Part shown: piece after piece, positions 1-9,386 of the stretch | Layout of the letters: every line of letters starts with the position of its first letter | Position numbering within the stretch: position 1 is the stretch's first letter | From: Bacillota bacterium | Lineage (GTDB): Bacteria; Bacillota; Clostridia; Clostridiales; Clostridiaceae | Assembly (NCBI GenBank): GCA_030705885.1 | Contig: JAUZPN010000004.1 | Coordinates: 1-48,082, forward strand | DNA length: 48,082 nt | Direction of reading: 5' to 3' | Notes under the pieces: generated by a model | The model's input: the letters and a program-made list of their open reading frames with translations, nothing else | Databases searched by the model: none | What the model was told of the DNA's origin: nothing | Made by a program: the position numbers and the translations under genes

Positions 1-1
1 A

Positions 2-409
2 ACTGGTTATGAGTGTCAAATAAGAGCTTTTGAAGTTCAAACCCCAATGACATCAATGATATTTAACAGCTTTTATGAAATATCATTTTTTACAGAAACA
101 AAAAAACAGTTATTGCTATCATATAAAAGTCAAACCTTAGAGTTTGCAAATATTTTTCTATCATGGACAATAAATAGTTATTTTATTAAAAATACAAGGA
201 ATGTTGAAGTGTTTTTGACTATTAGTTCAAAATCATATGTTAAGCTAGTTGAAAAGTATATACATAATGCTGAAGATATTAGATACATTAGTGAAAAATT
301 TTATTCTAGTGGTTCTTCAGCAAAAATACTTTTAACATATTTAAAAGGTAATTCAATAAGAAAAAGAATAAAAAAAGATATTATAGAGGTTGAAAAAGGT
401 ATAATTTAA
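2..409 (+). CDS. C-terminal end of an unidentified protein (5' partial)
   Basis: The reading frame is open from the first bases of the window, so the gene starts upstream; an internal ATG at 47 is probably not the true start. About 135 residues are visible and end in a lysine-rich basic tail. There is no membrane segment, no recognisable catalytic motif and no repeat. The next two genes downstream are acetyltransferase-like, which would fit a surface polysaccharide or cell-envelope locus, but that is only context. I do not recognise the family. Confidence 0.6.
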   Translation, partial: TGYECQIRAFEVQTPMTSMIFNSFYEISFFTETKKQLLLSYKSQTLEFANIFLSWTINSYFIKNTRNVEVFLTISSKSYVKLVEKYIHNAEDIRYISEKFYSSGSSAKILLTYLKGNSIRKRIKKDIIEVEKGII

Positions 410-459
410 AAAAATTAATAATTGAAGTATTGTATAGCAAATACTTCTTTTTGTGTTTC

Positions 460-562
460 TATACTTTCCTTGGACACATTTAGTTCCAATTAATTTGTGA
501 ATAATAGAGAGGTGAAACTTCTTTCAGAAATTTATTGGAACTTTGTGACTAAGGATAGTATA
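460..562 (+). repeat. MITE-like fold-back repeat, copy 1
   Basis: About 103 bp starting TATACTTTCC and ending GGATAGTATA, with imperfect terminal inverted repeats of roughly 28 bp that include GTTCCAAT on the left and ATTGGAAC on the right. It lies between the unidentified gene and the CelD-like gene. It is one of about 17 related copies or fragments in the window. Confidence 0.8.
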
Positions 563-616
563 TAAGTAATAATTAAATTAAGTAATGTTTATGATAATAA
601 AAGTAAGGAGATTAGT

Positions 617-1711
617 ATGGTTACAAAAATAATTACTAGCACAGAGGAATTTTATAATCTAAAAGGGGACTGGGAATATCTGCAGGAGAATGATGAAGAT
701 GTAACCTATTATAGTACATTTGAATATAATTGGGTTTGGTGGAATGTATTTAAAAATGATGAAAGTAACAGCTTGTTTATAATTGCATTGGAAAATGAGG
801 GTAAGATAGTTGGTATTGCACCTTTATATATAGAAAAAGTTAAAATTAAATTTTTATCTTACAGAAAAATATCTTTCATTGGTCAAGGAGATTACTTTGG
901 AGTTATTTTTGATAAAAATTGTAATGTAAAGAGTCAAACAATTTTAAGGGAATTTTTTAAAGTAATGGAAGAAAACAATGGTATGTTTGATAGGATACTA
1001 TTAACCAATATTAAACATGATTCACAATTGTCTTCTTGGATTTTAAGAAGTATTAGATACAATAAATATTTTAAACATCTATCTGAGTGTCCAATATTAA
1101 ATTATAAAAAATATAGTAATTTTGACGAGTACAAAAAGAAATTTGTAAGTACTAGTGCTAAAAAATTTATAAATAAACTTCAAAGGGAAGTTGGATATAA
1201 CTTTAAAGTTGTTTCAAATGATGTTTATGATGTTTATGATAAAATAGTTAATATGCATAAAGAAGAGCAAAATCACTTAGTTGTTAATAAAGGCAGAACT
1301 GAAAGAAGCAGTTTATTTAATACTAAATTTGGTGATGAGTTTATAAGGAATCTTTATAAGACTAATTCTAAGGTTATTACTTTCGTATTAGAAGATAAAG
1401 ATGGCAAATTACTTATGTATGATACTTGCTACCTTTATAAAAAAGTTCTTCATTCGTGGAATATGGCATATGATCCTAAATTTGAAAATTATAATTTAGG
1501 AAAAGTTATAAACCTTGAAATAGTTATGTATAATTATGAAAATAATCTTTTTGATATATTTGATTTTGGAACAGGAAGATACCCTTGGAAATTTGAGTGG
1601 ACAGATGATTTTGTTATTGATTATAATTTAGATGTATGGAACGAAAATACTAAAATGGGTAAAATATTTAATAAAGTATTCAACATTACAAAAAGGGTTT
1701 TAAATAAGTAA
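617..1711 (+). CDS. CelD/BcsL-type acetyltransferase (GNAT superfamily)
   Basis: This 364-residue protein has the layout of the CelD/BcsL group of GNAT-fold proteins (Acetyltransf_6): an N-terminal segment with YSTFEYNWVWWNVF, a strand pair ending in GKIVGIAPLYIE, and a C-terminal GNAT half with an acyl-CoA-fold pattern (LLMYDTCYLY, then HSWNMAYDP) and DFGTGRYPWKFEW near the end. Members are usually tied to exopolysaccharide or cell-wall modification and are thought to move acyl or aminoacyl groups; the substrate here is unknown. The start follows AAGGAG at good spacing. The next gene begins 39 bp downstream with its own AGGAGG and is also GNAT-like, so the two probably form one unit. Family assignment is fairly sure; the substrate is not. 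Confidence 0.75.
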   Translation: MVTKIITSTEEFYNLKGDWEYLQENDEDVTYYSTFEYNWVWWNVFKNDESNSLFIIALENEGKIVGIAPLYIEKVKIKFLSYRKISFIGQGDYFGVIFDKNCNVKSQTILREFFKVMEENNGMFDRILLTNIKHDSQLSSWILRSIRYNKYFKHLSECPILNYKKYSNFDEYKKKFVSTSAKKFINKLQREVGYNFKVVSNDVYDVYDKIVNMHKEEQNHLVVNKGRTERSSLFNTKFGDEFIRNLYKTNSKVITFVLEDKDGKLLMYDTCYLYKKVLHSWNMAYDPKFENYNLGKVINLEIVMYNYENNLFDIFDFGTGRYPWKFEWTDDFVIDYNLDVWNENTKMGKIFNKVFNITKRVLNK

Positions 1712-1750
1712 AAATATCACTAAGGAAAGTATAGCAGGAGGAATTATTTA

Positions 1751-2368
1751 ATGAAATTATCTAGAATACTTAGAGTATTTCAAGAAGAAGGGATAAAAGG
1801 TATAAATAACAAGATTATATGCAGATTTTATATTAAAATGTATATATATAAGACTGATTTAAGATTCATAAATAAATATTCAGAAAAGAAATTAAAATTA
1901 GTTTCTTTGAATGATGAGATGCTTGATATTATGTATAAGAAATATCATGATGAATTAGAATATGAAAAGTATGAATTACTAAAAAATAGATTAAATGAGG
2001 AATCAACTGATAAAACATATGTTGTTTTGGATAGCGAAAATGAAATTTGCGGGTATTTTAACATAGCTTTTGGTGAGGGCTTTGACCGATATACAAATTA
2101 TGTAATATCAAACGAAAATTTAAATGTTTATTTGTTTGATGATTATACATTTATCAAAAAAAGAGGAATGGGCATTCATAAATTTTCTATTTACAGCAGA
2201 TGTGAATTAGCCGAGAAATTAGGATATAAAACTGCATCTGTAATGATAATTTCAGGCAATAAATATTCTGAACATGCATATACAAAGTTTTGTTTTAAAA
2301 AGATTAAAGAATTAAATCATTATAGATTCTTTAAATTTAAAAAAAATGTTATTAAGCTGTTGATATAG
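1751..2368 (+). CDS. GNAT-like N-acetyltransferase
   Basis: 205 residues. A basic N-terminal stretch of about 50 residues precedes a GNAT-like core. The segment around residues 90-105 (YVVLDSENEICGYFNIAFG) matches the central beta hairpin of the fold, and KRGMGIHKFSIYSRCELAEK matches the acetyl-CoA-binding loop and following helix, with GMGIHK in place of the usual Q/RxxGxG/A. A C-terminal ...YTKFCFKKI... resembles the common YEKxGF ending. The substrate is unknown. It follows the CelD-like gene with an AGGAGG site and is followed by a degenerate MITE copy and a terminator-like hairpin, so it likely ends the transcript. Confidence 0.65.
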   Translation: MKLSRILRVFQEEGIKGINNKIICRFYIKMYIYKTDLRFINKYSEKKLKLVSLNDEMLDIMYKKYHDELEYEKYELLKNRLNEESTDKTYVVLDSENEICGYFNIAFGEGFDRYTNYVISNENLNVYLFDDYTFIKKRGMGIHKFSIYSRCELAEKLGYKTASVMIISGNKYSEHAYTKFCFKKIKELNHYRFFKFKKNVIKLLI

Positions 2369-2372
2369 ATAT

Positions 2373-2474
2373 TATACTTTCCAAATCAAATTTAGTTCCA
2401 CATAAGTTATAACTTATAATGTATAGAAGCTTCTTTTAGAAATTTGATGGGAATTTTTAACCATGAAGAGTGTA
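2373..2474 (+). repeat. MITE-like repeat, degenerate copy 2
   Basis: Starts TATACTTTCC directly after the GNAT stop and keeps TTTAGTTCCA and GAAGCTTCTTTTAGAAATTT, but the right end has drifted (AAGAGTGTA). It lies between the GNAT stop and its terminator. Confidence 0.6.
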
Positions 2475-2479
2475 AATTT

Positions 2480-2525
2480 AAAATTACTACTTGGATATAA
2501 ATCCTTGTAGTAATTTTATTTTTTG
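2480..2525 (+). terminator. Terminator-like hairpin after the acetyltransferase genes
   Basis: Arms AAAATTACTAC (2480-2490) and GTAGTAATTTT (2507-2517) are exact complements around a 16-nt loop and run into a T-rich tract. Confidence 0.65.
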
Positions 2526-2621
2526 TTTAAAAACATTTTTATAGTTTTCAGCTGACTTTGATATACAAAGCAATTTATAAACATAAAATATTAAATATAA
2601 AATAATAATAGGGGTATTTGT

Positions 2622-3293
2622 ATGATCAAAAATAAATTAAGATTCAAATTAGTATTATTTATATTTTTATTATTAATAATGGCAAATGTTTTGTTATATT
2701 CTTTAGATAAAGTAATAGCTCCTACAGTAATGATGGTGGCTACTTCAGAGATGCAGGCAAGAGCTCTTGAAACTGTTAATATTGCTATGGTTAATGAATT
2801 TTCAAAGGATTTTAATTATGATGATATTGTAAAGGTTGAAAAAGATAATGAAGGTAATATTGTAATGATGAAGGCGGATACTGTTAAAATGAATAAGATA
2901 GCTTGTGATGTATCAATTAATGCTCAAAATAAATTACAAAGTTTTGGAAGTATGGGAATTAAGATTCCTTTGGCTTATATTTTTAAAAATAATATTTTAG
3001 CTTCTTTTGGACCTACTGTAACTGTTAAAATGCAGCCAATAGGTTCAATTGAAACAAAATATATTTCTGATTTTGAAAGTGCAGGAATTAATCAAACCAG
3101 GCATAAAATTTACGTTCAAGTAAAAACTAATGTAAGAATAATAATACCATTTAAAAGTACAGATATAGAAGTTCAGAATGAAATGCCTATTGCAGAAACT
3201 ATAATTGTTGGGAAAATTCCTAACAATGCTATTGGACTGAATTTACAGGATGCAGGTTTTAAAGTTAATGAAAAAAATGACAGCAAAAAGTAA
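2622..3293 (+). CDS. yunB: Sporulation protein YunB
   Basis: 223 residues with one N-terminal membrane segment (about residues 9-27) followed by an extracytoplasmic domain typical of YunB: APTVMMVATSEMQARALETV after the membrane segment, then PLAYIFKNNILASFGP, and an ISDFESAGINQTRHKIYVQV stretch. In Bacillus, YunB is made in the mother cell under sigma-E and is needed for proper spore formation; its biochemical role is not established. It is transcribed alone in a short interval between a terminator and hflX. The start is the first ATG, after a short AT-rich leader with a GGGGT ribosome site. Confidence 0.85.
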   Translation: MIKNKLRFKLVLFIFLLLIMANVLLYSLDKVIAPTVMMVATSEMQARALETVNIAMVNEFSKDFNYDDIVKVEKDNEGNIVMMKADTVKMNKIACDVSINAQNKLQSFGSMGIKIPLAYIFKNNILASFGPTVTVKMQPIGSIETKYISDFESAGINQTRHKIYVQVKTNVRIIIPFKSTDIEVQNEMPIAETIIVGKIPNNAIGLNLQDAGFKVNEKNDSKK

Positions 3294-3392
3294 GTTAGTA
3301 AGGATTTTTTTATTAGACCTAGTTTACAATAATATCTGTATAGTATAATATAATCTGTATGGAAGAATAATCAAATTTGGAGTTGATAACCA

Positions 3393-5177
3393 ATGATATA
3401 TGGAAATGTAGAAGGAATAAGAAATTTTACTTTAAATAAGCTAGAAAAAGCATATGAACTTTTTGTTGATAAGGATAGTCTCCTATCTGAAGAACTTATA
3501 AATTTAATTGCAGAAATTACTATTGAGATAGGAAGAGAAGTAAGTATTGCAGTTGATAGAAGAGGTAAAGTAATAAATGCAGCGATTGGTGACAGTTCCA
3601 CTGTTGAAATACCTATAATAAATATTAAAGAAAAAAGACTGTCAGGTGTTAGAATTATTCATACTCATCCTAATGGAAGCTCAAGACTTTCAGCGCTTGA
3701 TAAAAATGCTTTAATTAAACTTAAGCTGGATTGTATGGCAGCTATAGCTGTAAATACTGAAAGTAAAATGATTGAAGATATTACTCTTGGATTTTGCAAT
3801 ATTGAAAATGAAGAACTTATTTGTGATATGATGAATCCTATGGATATTAATACTGCATTAAGATTTAATATATCAGATAAAATAAGACATATAGAAAACC
3901 TTATTAAAAACACTCAAATTATTGAAGACGAAAGCGAAAGAGCGATTATAGTAGGTGTAGAAAGTGAAGAAAGCCTAATTGAATTAAAAGAACTTGCAAA
4001 AGCCTGTGAAGTCAAGGTTGTTGAAGAAGTACTGCAAAAAAGAAATAAAATTGATACTTCTTTTTATATAGGCAGAGGAAAAGTAGAGGAAATATGCCTT
4101 TTAAGGCAGGTATGCAGAGCTAATGTAATAATATTTGATGATGAACTTTCAGGTTCTCAGGTAAGAAATTTGGAGAATATGATAGGAGTTAAGGTAATAG
4201 ATAGAACTACATTAATTTTAGAGATATTTGCAAAGCGTGCAAAAACCAGAGAAGCAAAAATTCAAGTTGAACTTGCACAATTAAAATACAGGCTTCCTAG
4301 GTTGATGGGGCTTGGAACTGTACTTTCAAGAACTGGTGGTGGAATAGGTACTAAAGGGCCTGGAGAGAAAAAGCTTGAAATTGATAGAAGGCATATAAAA
4401 GAAGGAATATATGCTTTAAATGATGAACTTCTAAAAGTAAAAAAAATACGTGATGTTCAAAGAGAAAAGAGAAATAATATTCCTAAAGTTTCACTTGTAG
4501 GCTATACTAATGCAGGAAAATCCACATTAAGAAATACATTATGCGACATTGCTACTCCAAAAGATGCTGCCCTCAAAGAAAAAATATTTGAAGCAGATAT
4601 GCTTTTCGCAACATTAGATACTACTACTAGAGCTATTATGCTGCCTGATAACAGGCTGATAACTGTTACAGATACAGTAGGTTTCATTCGAAAGCTTCCT
4701 CATGATCTTGTTGAATCATTTAAATCAACTTTAGAGGAGGCAGCTTTTGCAGATTTACTTTTACATGTAGTTGATGTTTCAGAGTCTGATGCACTTCTTC
4801 AGATTGAAGCAGTAAATCAGGTCCTTTCTGAATTAAAGGTAACTGAAAAACCTATAGCATTAGTACTAAATAAAATAGATAAAGCTGATGAAAATATAGT
4901 TCAGGAAATCACAAATAAATATAATAATATACAAATAATAAAAATATCTGCTAAAATGAAAATTAATTTAGATTTACTTTTGAATGAAATTGCAGAACTA
5001 CTTCCCATTAAGCAAAAAAAAGTGAATTTTTTAATACCATATTCAGAACAGAAAGCAGCAGCATTTTTGCATAGAAATTCAGTTATTAAAGAAGAAGAAT
5101 TTAGAGAAGAAGGTACATTTATTTCAGCTGAGGTTGATGAAGAAGTTTATGGTAAATGCTCTAAATATATAATTTAG
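3393..5177 (+). CDS. hflX: Ribosome-associated GTPase HflX with N-terminal JAMM-like domain
   Basis: 594 residues, well above the ~420 of typical HflX. The C-terminal two thirds are standard: the HflX N-domain with GRGKVEEI and the GGIGTKGPGEKKLE glycine-rich segment, then a G domain with G1 GYTNAGKST, G3 DTVGFI, G4 NKID and a G5-like ISAK. HflX binds 50S and splits stalled or heat-damaged ribosomes. The extra ~170 N-terminal residues contain HTHPNGSSRLSALD (residues 90-103), which fits the JAMM/MPN metalloprotease pattern HxH-x7-S-x2-D. Whether it is catalytic is unknown. GGAG lies 10 nt before the chosen ATG. A MocR-type regulator starts 8 bp after the stop. Confidence 0.92.
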   Translation: MIYGNVEGIRNFTLNKLEKAYELFVDKDSLLSEELINLIAEITIEIGREVSIAVDRRGKVINAAIGDSSTVEIPIINIKEKRLSGVRIIHTHPNGSSRLSALDKNALIKLKLDCMAAIAVNTESKMIEDITLGFCNIENEELICDMMNPMDINTALRFNISDKIRHIENLIKNTQIIEDESERAIIVGVESEESLIELKELAKACEVKVVEEVLQKRNKIDTSFYIGRGKVEEICLLRQVCRANVIIFDDELSGSQVRNLENMIGVKVIDRTTLILEIFAKRAKTREAKIQVELAQLKYRLPRLMGLGTVLSRTGGGIGTKGPGEKKLEIDRRHIKEGIYALNDELLKVKKIRDVQREKRNNIPKVSLVGYTNAGKSTLRNTLCDIATPKDAALKEKIFEADMLFATLDTTTRAIMLPDNRLITVTDTVGFIRKLPHDLVESFKSTLEEAAFADLLLHVVDVSESDALLQIEAVNQVLSELKVTEKPIALVLNKIDKADENIVQEITNKYNNIQIIKISAKMKINLDLLLNEIAELLPIKQKKVNFLIPYSEQKAAAFLHRNSVIKEEEFREEGTFISAEVDEEVYGKCSKYII

Positions 5178-5185
5178 GTGATTTT

Positions 5186-6595
5186 ATGGAAAAGTATGAT
5201 TACAACTTTGTTTATAATAGTGACATACCAAAATATATACAGCTTTCAAAGCATATTAAGCAGTTAATTGATATGAATATGATTGAAGATGGAGAAAAGC
5301 TTCCATCAATAAGAGAACTGTCTAAATTATTAAGTGTTAATTCTGTTACTATTGTAAATACATATAAAAAACTTCAAAATGAAGGTTATGCCGCTTTGAA
5401 AATAGGAAGCGGCACTTATGCTAAAAGAAAGGATATTACTAGAAACTATAAAAAGGAATACTCAGAAGTATTTAAAAAATTAAGTATAAGTAATTTAAAA
5501 AAATACATTGATTTTTCTGGAGAGGTAACCTGCAGTGATTTCTTTGAGGTAGATACCTTCAAGTCAGTTCTTAATGAGGTTTTAGAAAGGGACGGAATAG
5601 ATGCTTTAGTATATCAGGAATTTTTAGGATATGAAGGACTCAGAAAAAGTATTAATAAATTTTTTTGGGAAGATAAGATAGACTTAGAAAATATACTTAT
5701 AGTTTCAGGTGCTCAACAGGGAATTGATATAGCAGCCAAAGCTATGATAAATGTTAATGATAATGTTATCTTAGAAAAACCGACATATAGTGGTGCAATG
5801 TCTGTTTTTAAAGGAAGAAGAGCTAATATTTATGAAGCGGACATGCTAAGCGATGGTATTGATTTAGAAAAATTTGAAAAAATACTTAAAAAAATTAAAA
5901 TTAAGTGCTTCTATACTATGAGCTATTTTCAAAATCCTACAGGTGTCTCTTATAGCTTAGAGAAAAAAAAGGAGATTCTTAGACTTTCAGAAATATATGA
6001 TTTTTATATTATTGAGGATGATTATTTATCTGAATTAATATATGATGATAATATTCAGTATGTAAGTTTTAAAAAGCTTGATGATAATGATAGAGTTATT
6101 TATATTAAAAGTTTTTCAAAGATATTTCTTCCAGGTATAAGACTTGGATATTTGATTACACCTGAAAGTTTTAAAGAAAGTATTCAAAGTTCTAAAATAA
6201 ATACAGATATTTCTACATCCAGTTTGATGCAGAGGGCATTAGAAATTTATATTAATAAAGGATTTTGGAAAAACCATATAAGTAATTTGAATGTTGCATA
6301 TAAAGAAAGATATAATTATATGGAGAAGTGTATAAATGATATTTTGGGACATAATGTAAACTATATAAGTCCAAAAGGCGGACTTAATTTTTACTTGAAG
6401 CTGTCAAATGAAATTAAAATTGATAGTATGAGTTTATTTTATGAATGCCTTAAGAAAAATGTTATAATAACACCTGGAGTTATATTTTATAAACAGATAC
6501 ATGAAGGAAATAAATATATAAGATTAGGATTCTCTCAAGTATCAGAAGAGCAGATATGGAGCGGATTATCAGTGATAAATGATATATTAGAATAG
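5186..6595 (+). CDS. MocR/PdxR-type regulator: GntR HTH fused to aminotransferase
   Basis: 469 residues. Residues ~10-75 form a GntR winged helix (KLPSIRELSKLLSVNSVTIV ... LQNEGYAALKIGSGTY). The rest is a fold-type-I PLP aminotransferase domain: SGAQQGIDIAAKAM, YFQNPTGVSYS, EDDYLSEL and the PLP-lysine segment SFSKIFLPGIRLGY. MocR proteins sense PLP or amino-containing effectors and usually control vitamin B6, GABA or amino-acid genes. The target here cannot be read; no pdx gene is adjacent. It is probably co-transcribed with hflX (8-bp gap, AGGTG site) and lies 43 bp before the YigZ-family gene. Confidence 0.88.
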   Translation: MEKYDYNFVYNSDIPKYIQLSKHIKQLIDMNMIEDGEKLPSIRELSKLLSVNSVTIVNTYKKLQNEGYAALKIGSGTYAKRKDITRNYKKEYSEVFKKLSISNLKKYIDFSGEVTCSDFFEVDTFKSVLNEVLERDGIDALVYQEFLGYEGLRKSINKFFWEDKIDLENILIVSGAQQGIDIAAKAMINVNDNVILEKPTYSGAMSVFKGRRANIYEADMLSDGIDLEKFEKILKKIKIKCFYTMSYFQNPTGVSYSLEKKKEILRLSEIYDFYIIEDDYLSELIYDDNIQYVSFKKLDDNDRVIYIKSFSKIFLPGIRLGYLITPESFKESIQSSKINTDISTSSLMQRALEIYINKGFWKNHISNLNVAYKERYNYMEKCINDILGHNVNYISPKGGLNFYLKLSNEIKIDSMSLFYECLKKNVIITPGVIFYKQIHEGNKYIRLGFSQVSEEQIWSGLSVINDILE

Positions 6596-6638
6596 ATGAT
6601 ATGGTAATTTATTGATGAAGAAGGGAACTGATAAATAA

Positions 6639-7286
6639 ATGTCATATTTCACAATTAGAAAAGAAGCAAGTTTTAATTTTGAAGAAAAGAAGTCAGTATT
6701 TATTGGAAGTATTAGTCGAATTTATAGTGAAGATGAAGCAAGACAATTTATTAATAAAATAAAAAGCAGCAATAAAGAAGCAAGACATAATGTTTATGCA
6801 TATTGTATTGGAAAAAATAAAGGTATTCAAAGGTACAGTGATGATGGTGAACCTCAAGGAACTGGAGGAATACCTGTACTAGAAGTTATTAAAAAAAAAG
6901 ATATAACAGATGTTGTAATAGTAGTTACAAGATACTTCGGAGGAATACTTCTTGGAGCTGGAGGGCTTGTAAGAGCATATTCTAAAGCATCTTCGGGAGC
7001 TGTTGATGAAAGCGGAATTATTGAAAAGGTAAATGGTTTTGAAGTTCAAATTCTAATAGAGTATGATTTATTAGGTAAATTTCAATATTTATGTTCTGAA
7101 AATTCATGGTATATGGAAAATATCGAGTATTCTGATAAAGTAAAAATAGAAATATTGGCTGTTTCTGAAATAGTTAAAGAAATTCAAGATAAAGTATTAG
7201 ACTTATCTTCTGGAAAAGCAGAAATTTCAATTAGTGATGAAAAAAGTTTTTTTAGTAGTGAAGGAAGATTATTTTTAAGTATATAG
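6639..7286 (+). CDS. YigZ/IMPACT family protein
   Basis: 215 residues, the normal length for YigZ. The N-terminal UPF0029 domain is clear: KKSVFIGSISRI, EARHNVYAYCIG, YSDDGEPQGTGG and VVIVVTRYFGGILLGAGGL, with a smaller C-terminal ferredoxin-like domain (DUF1949). The bacterial function is not settled; eukaryotic IMPACT relatives bind Gcn1 and damp the amino-acid starvation response. The ATG has only a weak GAAGGG site upstream with long spacing. It seems to close the hflX-MocR unit. Confidence 0.88.
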   Translation: MSYFTIRKEASFNFEEKKSVFIGSISRIYSEDEARQFINKIKSSNKEARHNVYAYCIGKNKGIQRYSDDGEPQGTGGIPVLEVIKKKDITDVVIVVTRYFGGILLGAGGLVRAYSKASSGAVDESGIIEKVNGFEVQILIEYDLLGKFQYLCSENSWYMENIEYSDKVKIEILAVSEIVKEIQDKVLDLSSGKAEISISDEKSFFSSEGRLFLSI

Positions 7287-7341
7287 GAATTTGTAAATTT
7301 ACATTAAAGCATTAAAGATAAAAAATTATGAGTATAGTAAA

Positions 7342-7377
7342 TTTTATTGATATATACAGTTAATAATCAATAAAACA
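7342..7377 (+). terminator. Inverted repeat downstream of the YigZ-family gene
   Basis: TTTTATTGAT and ATCAATAAAA face each other around a short AT-rich loop between the YigZ-family gene and yebC. The T-run expected of an intrinsic terminator is only loosely present further on, so this is a tentative call. Confidence 0.4.
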
Positions 7378-7525
7378 TCTATACTATATTTTTTTTATGT
7401 GATATAATATATGAGGCTTTTTGTATAGCTTTTAAAGTAAGTTTATTATTTTAAATATATTTAAAGCAGTATAAAATTAATTATAAATATATTTTAATCA
7501 TATAAATGATAGGAGGAATTTTTTT

Positions 7526-8266
7526 ATGTCAGGACATTCAAAGTGGCATAATATACAGGCTAAAAAGAGTAAGACAGATGCACAAAGAGGTAAAATATTC
7601 ACAAAAGTAGGTAAAGAAATTGCAATGGCGGCAAAGATGGGCGGATCTAATTTAGATGCTAATGCAAAGTTAAGAGATGTTGTTGCTAAAGCAAAATCAA
7701 ATAACATGCCTATGGACACTATCACAAGAGCAATTAAAAAAGGTGCAGGTGAAATGGATGGTGTTTCATATGAAGAAATAGTATATGAAGGTTATGGTCC
7801 TGCAGGTACTGCAGTAATTGTAAATGTTCTTACAGACAACAAAAATCGTTCTGCAGGTAATGTAAGACACGCATTTACAAAGCATGGAGGAAATATGGGA
7901 AACAGCGGATGTGTTGCTTTCATGTTCCAGAAAAAAGGTCAAATTATAATAGAAAAAACAGATGATACTAATGAAGATGAATTAATGATGATGGCTCTAG
8001 ATGCAGGAGCTGAGGATTTTTCAGCAGAAGATGAAGTATTTGAAATTACTACAACACCTGAAGATTTTGGTACAGTAAGAGAAGCATTAGCTGGTAATGG
8101 ATTAGAATTCTTAGAAGCAGATATAAAGATGATTCCAGATACTTATACTGGTATAGATACAGAAACGGCTGGTAAGATGCAGAGGCTTCTTGATGCTCTT
8201 GAAGATGATGATGATGTTCAAGATGTGTACCATAATGCTGAATTCCCGGAGGATTGGGAAGGTTAG
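7526..8266 (+). CDS. yebC: YebC/PmpR family regulator / translation factor
   Basis: 246 residues, full length. The family start [20 protein letters not shown] and the core motifs [44 protein letters not shown] and [19 protein letters not shown] are all present. YebC proteins have been described as DNA-binding regulators, and some as translation factors that relieve ribosome stalling at proline stretches. An AGGAGG site lies just before the ATG. tsaD follows after 7 bp, so the two are probably co-transcribed. Confidence 0.95.
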   Translation: MSGHSKWHNIQAKKSKTDAQRGKIFTKVGKEIAMAAKMGGSNLDANAKLRDVVAKAKSNNMPMDTITRAIKKGAGEMDGVSYEEIVYEGYGPAGTAVIVNVLTDNKNRSAGNVRHAFTKHGGNMGNSGCVAFMFQKKGQIIIEKTDDTNEDELMMMALDAGAEDFSAEDEVFEITTTPEDFGTVREALAGNGLEFLEADIKMIPDTYTGIDTETAGKMQRLLDALEDDDDVQDVYHNAEFPEDWEG

Positions 8267-8273
8267 TGATCTT

Positions 8274-9296
8274 ATGAAAAAAGATATTAAAATTCTTGGA
8301 ATAGAAAGCAGCTGTGATGAAACTGCAGCAGCAGTTGTAGTCGATGGAAGAAATGTTTTATCAAATGTTATTGCATCGCAGATTGATATACATACTAAAT
8401 TTGGCGGTGTAGTTCCAGAAGTAGCATCAAGAAAACATATTGAAGTTATAAATGCTGTAGTAGCTGAAGCACTTGAAGAAGCAAAACTAACTCTTTCAGA
8501 TATAGATGCTATTGGAGTAACTTATGGACCAGGGTTAGTTGGTGCTTTATTAGTAGGAATGCAATACGGAAAAGCACTTGCTTTTGCTACAAATAAACCC
8601 TTTATAGGAGTAAATCATATTGAAGGCCACATAAGTGCAAATTTTATTGCTCATAAAGATTTAAAACCTCCATTTGTTTGTCTTGTGGTTTCTGGAGGAC
8701 ACAGCTTTATAGTGCATATGGAGGACTATGGAGTTTTTAATGTTATTGGTCAGACTAGAGATGATGCAGCAGGAGAGGCATATGATAAAGTAGCTAGGGC
8801 AATTGGACTTGGATATCCTGGAGGACCTAAAATTGATAAGCTTTCAAAAGAAGGAAATCCATTAGCAATTAAGTTTCCAAGAGCTAATTTTCATGATGAT
8901 TCTTTAGATTTCTCTTTTAGCGGACTTAAATCTGCTGTACTTAATTATCTGAATAAGATGCAGATGACTGGAGAAGAAATAAACAAAGCTGATGTTGCTG
9001 CTTCTTTTCAAAAATCATTAATTGATGTATTAGTAGATAATTCTATGAAAGCATGTAAGCTTAAAAATGTTAATAAAATTGCTGTTGCTGGTGGAGTTGC
9101 TTCTAATTCATCATTAAGAAAAGCAATGCTTGAAGAAGGAAAAAAAATAGGAATTGAAGTTTTATTTCCAGATCCTATTTTGTGTACTGATAATGCAGCT
9201 ATGATAGGAAGTGCTGCGTACTTTGAGTTTATGAAAAAAAGGACTTCTGATTTGTTTTTGAATGCAGTTCCAAACTTGAAACTTGGAGAAAGATGA
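8274..9296 (+). CDS. tsaD: tRNA N6-adenosine threonylcarbamoyltransferase
   Basis: TsaD joins TsaB and TsaE to transfer threonylcarbamoyl from TC-AMP to A37 of ANN-decoding tRNAs. The 340 residues begin [20 protein letters not shown], the typical TsaD start. [10 protein letters not shown] supplies the two metal-binding histidines, VSGGHSFI and [19 protein letters not shown] are ASKHA nucleotide-fold motifs, and [13 protein letters not shown] lies near the C-terminus. An upstream in-frame ATG at 8190 lies inside yebC and gives a non-homologous leader, so 8274 is chosen. tsaB, tsaC and tsaE are not in the window. Confidence 0.95.
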   Translation: MKKDIKILGIESSCDETAAAVVVDGRNVLSNVIASQIDIHTKFGGVVPEVASRKHIEVINAVVAEALEEAKLTLSDIDAIGVTYGPGLVGALLVGMQYGKALAFATNKPFIGVNHIEGHISANFIAHKDLKPPFVCLVVSGGHSFIVHMEDYGVFNVIGQTRDDAAGEAYDKVARAIGLGYPGGPKIDKLSKEGNPLAIKFPRANFHDDSLDFSFSGLKSAVLNYLNKMQMTGEEINKADVAASFQKSLIDVLVDNSMKACKLKNVNKIAVAGGVASNSSLRKAMLEEGKKIGIEVLFPDPILCTDNAAMIGSAAYFEFMKKRTSDLFLNAVPNLKLGER

Positions 9297-9298
9297 GC

Positions 9299-9333
9299 GG
9301 GTCTTCGTCCTTTTATTGGATGGAGCCCTTTTT
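9299..9333 (+). terminator. Possible terminator after tsaD
   Basis: GGGTCTTCGTCC and GGATGGAGCCC can pair with wobbles around a TTTTATT loop, followed by TTTTT. It starts 2 bp after the tsaD stop and precedes valS. Confidence 0.45.
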
Positions 9334-9386
9334 ATTAATAAACACAATTGGATAAAAATATTTAAAAGAAAGAAGGATAAATTTAT

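Noticed and set aside
8190-8273. Longer tsaD start inside yebC
   Set aside because: The added residues are methionine-rich read-through of the acidic end of yebC and do not match TsaD; the ATG at 8274 gives the family start.
9297-9386. T-box leader before valS
   Set aside because: The gap is only 90 bp and lacks the T-box consensus and specifier stem.
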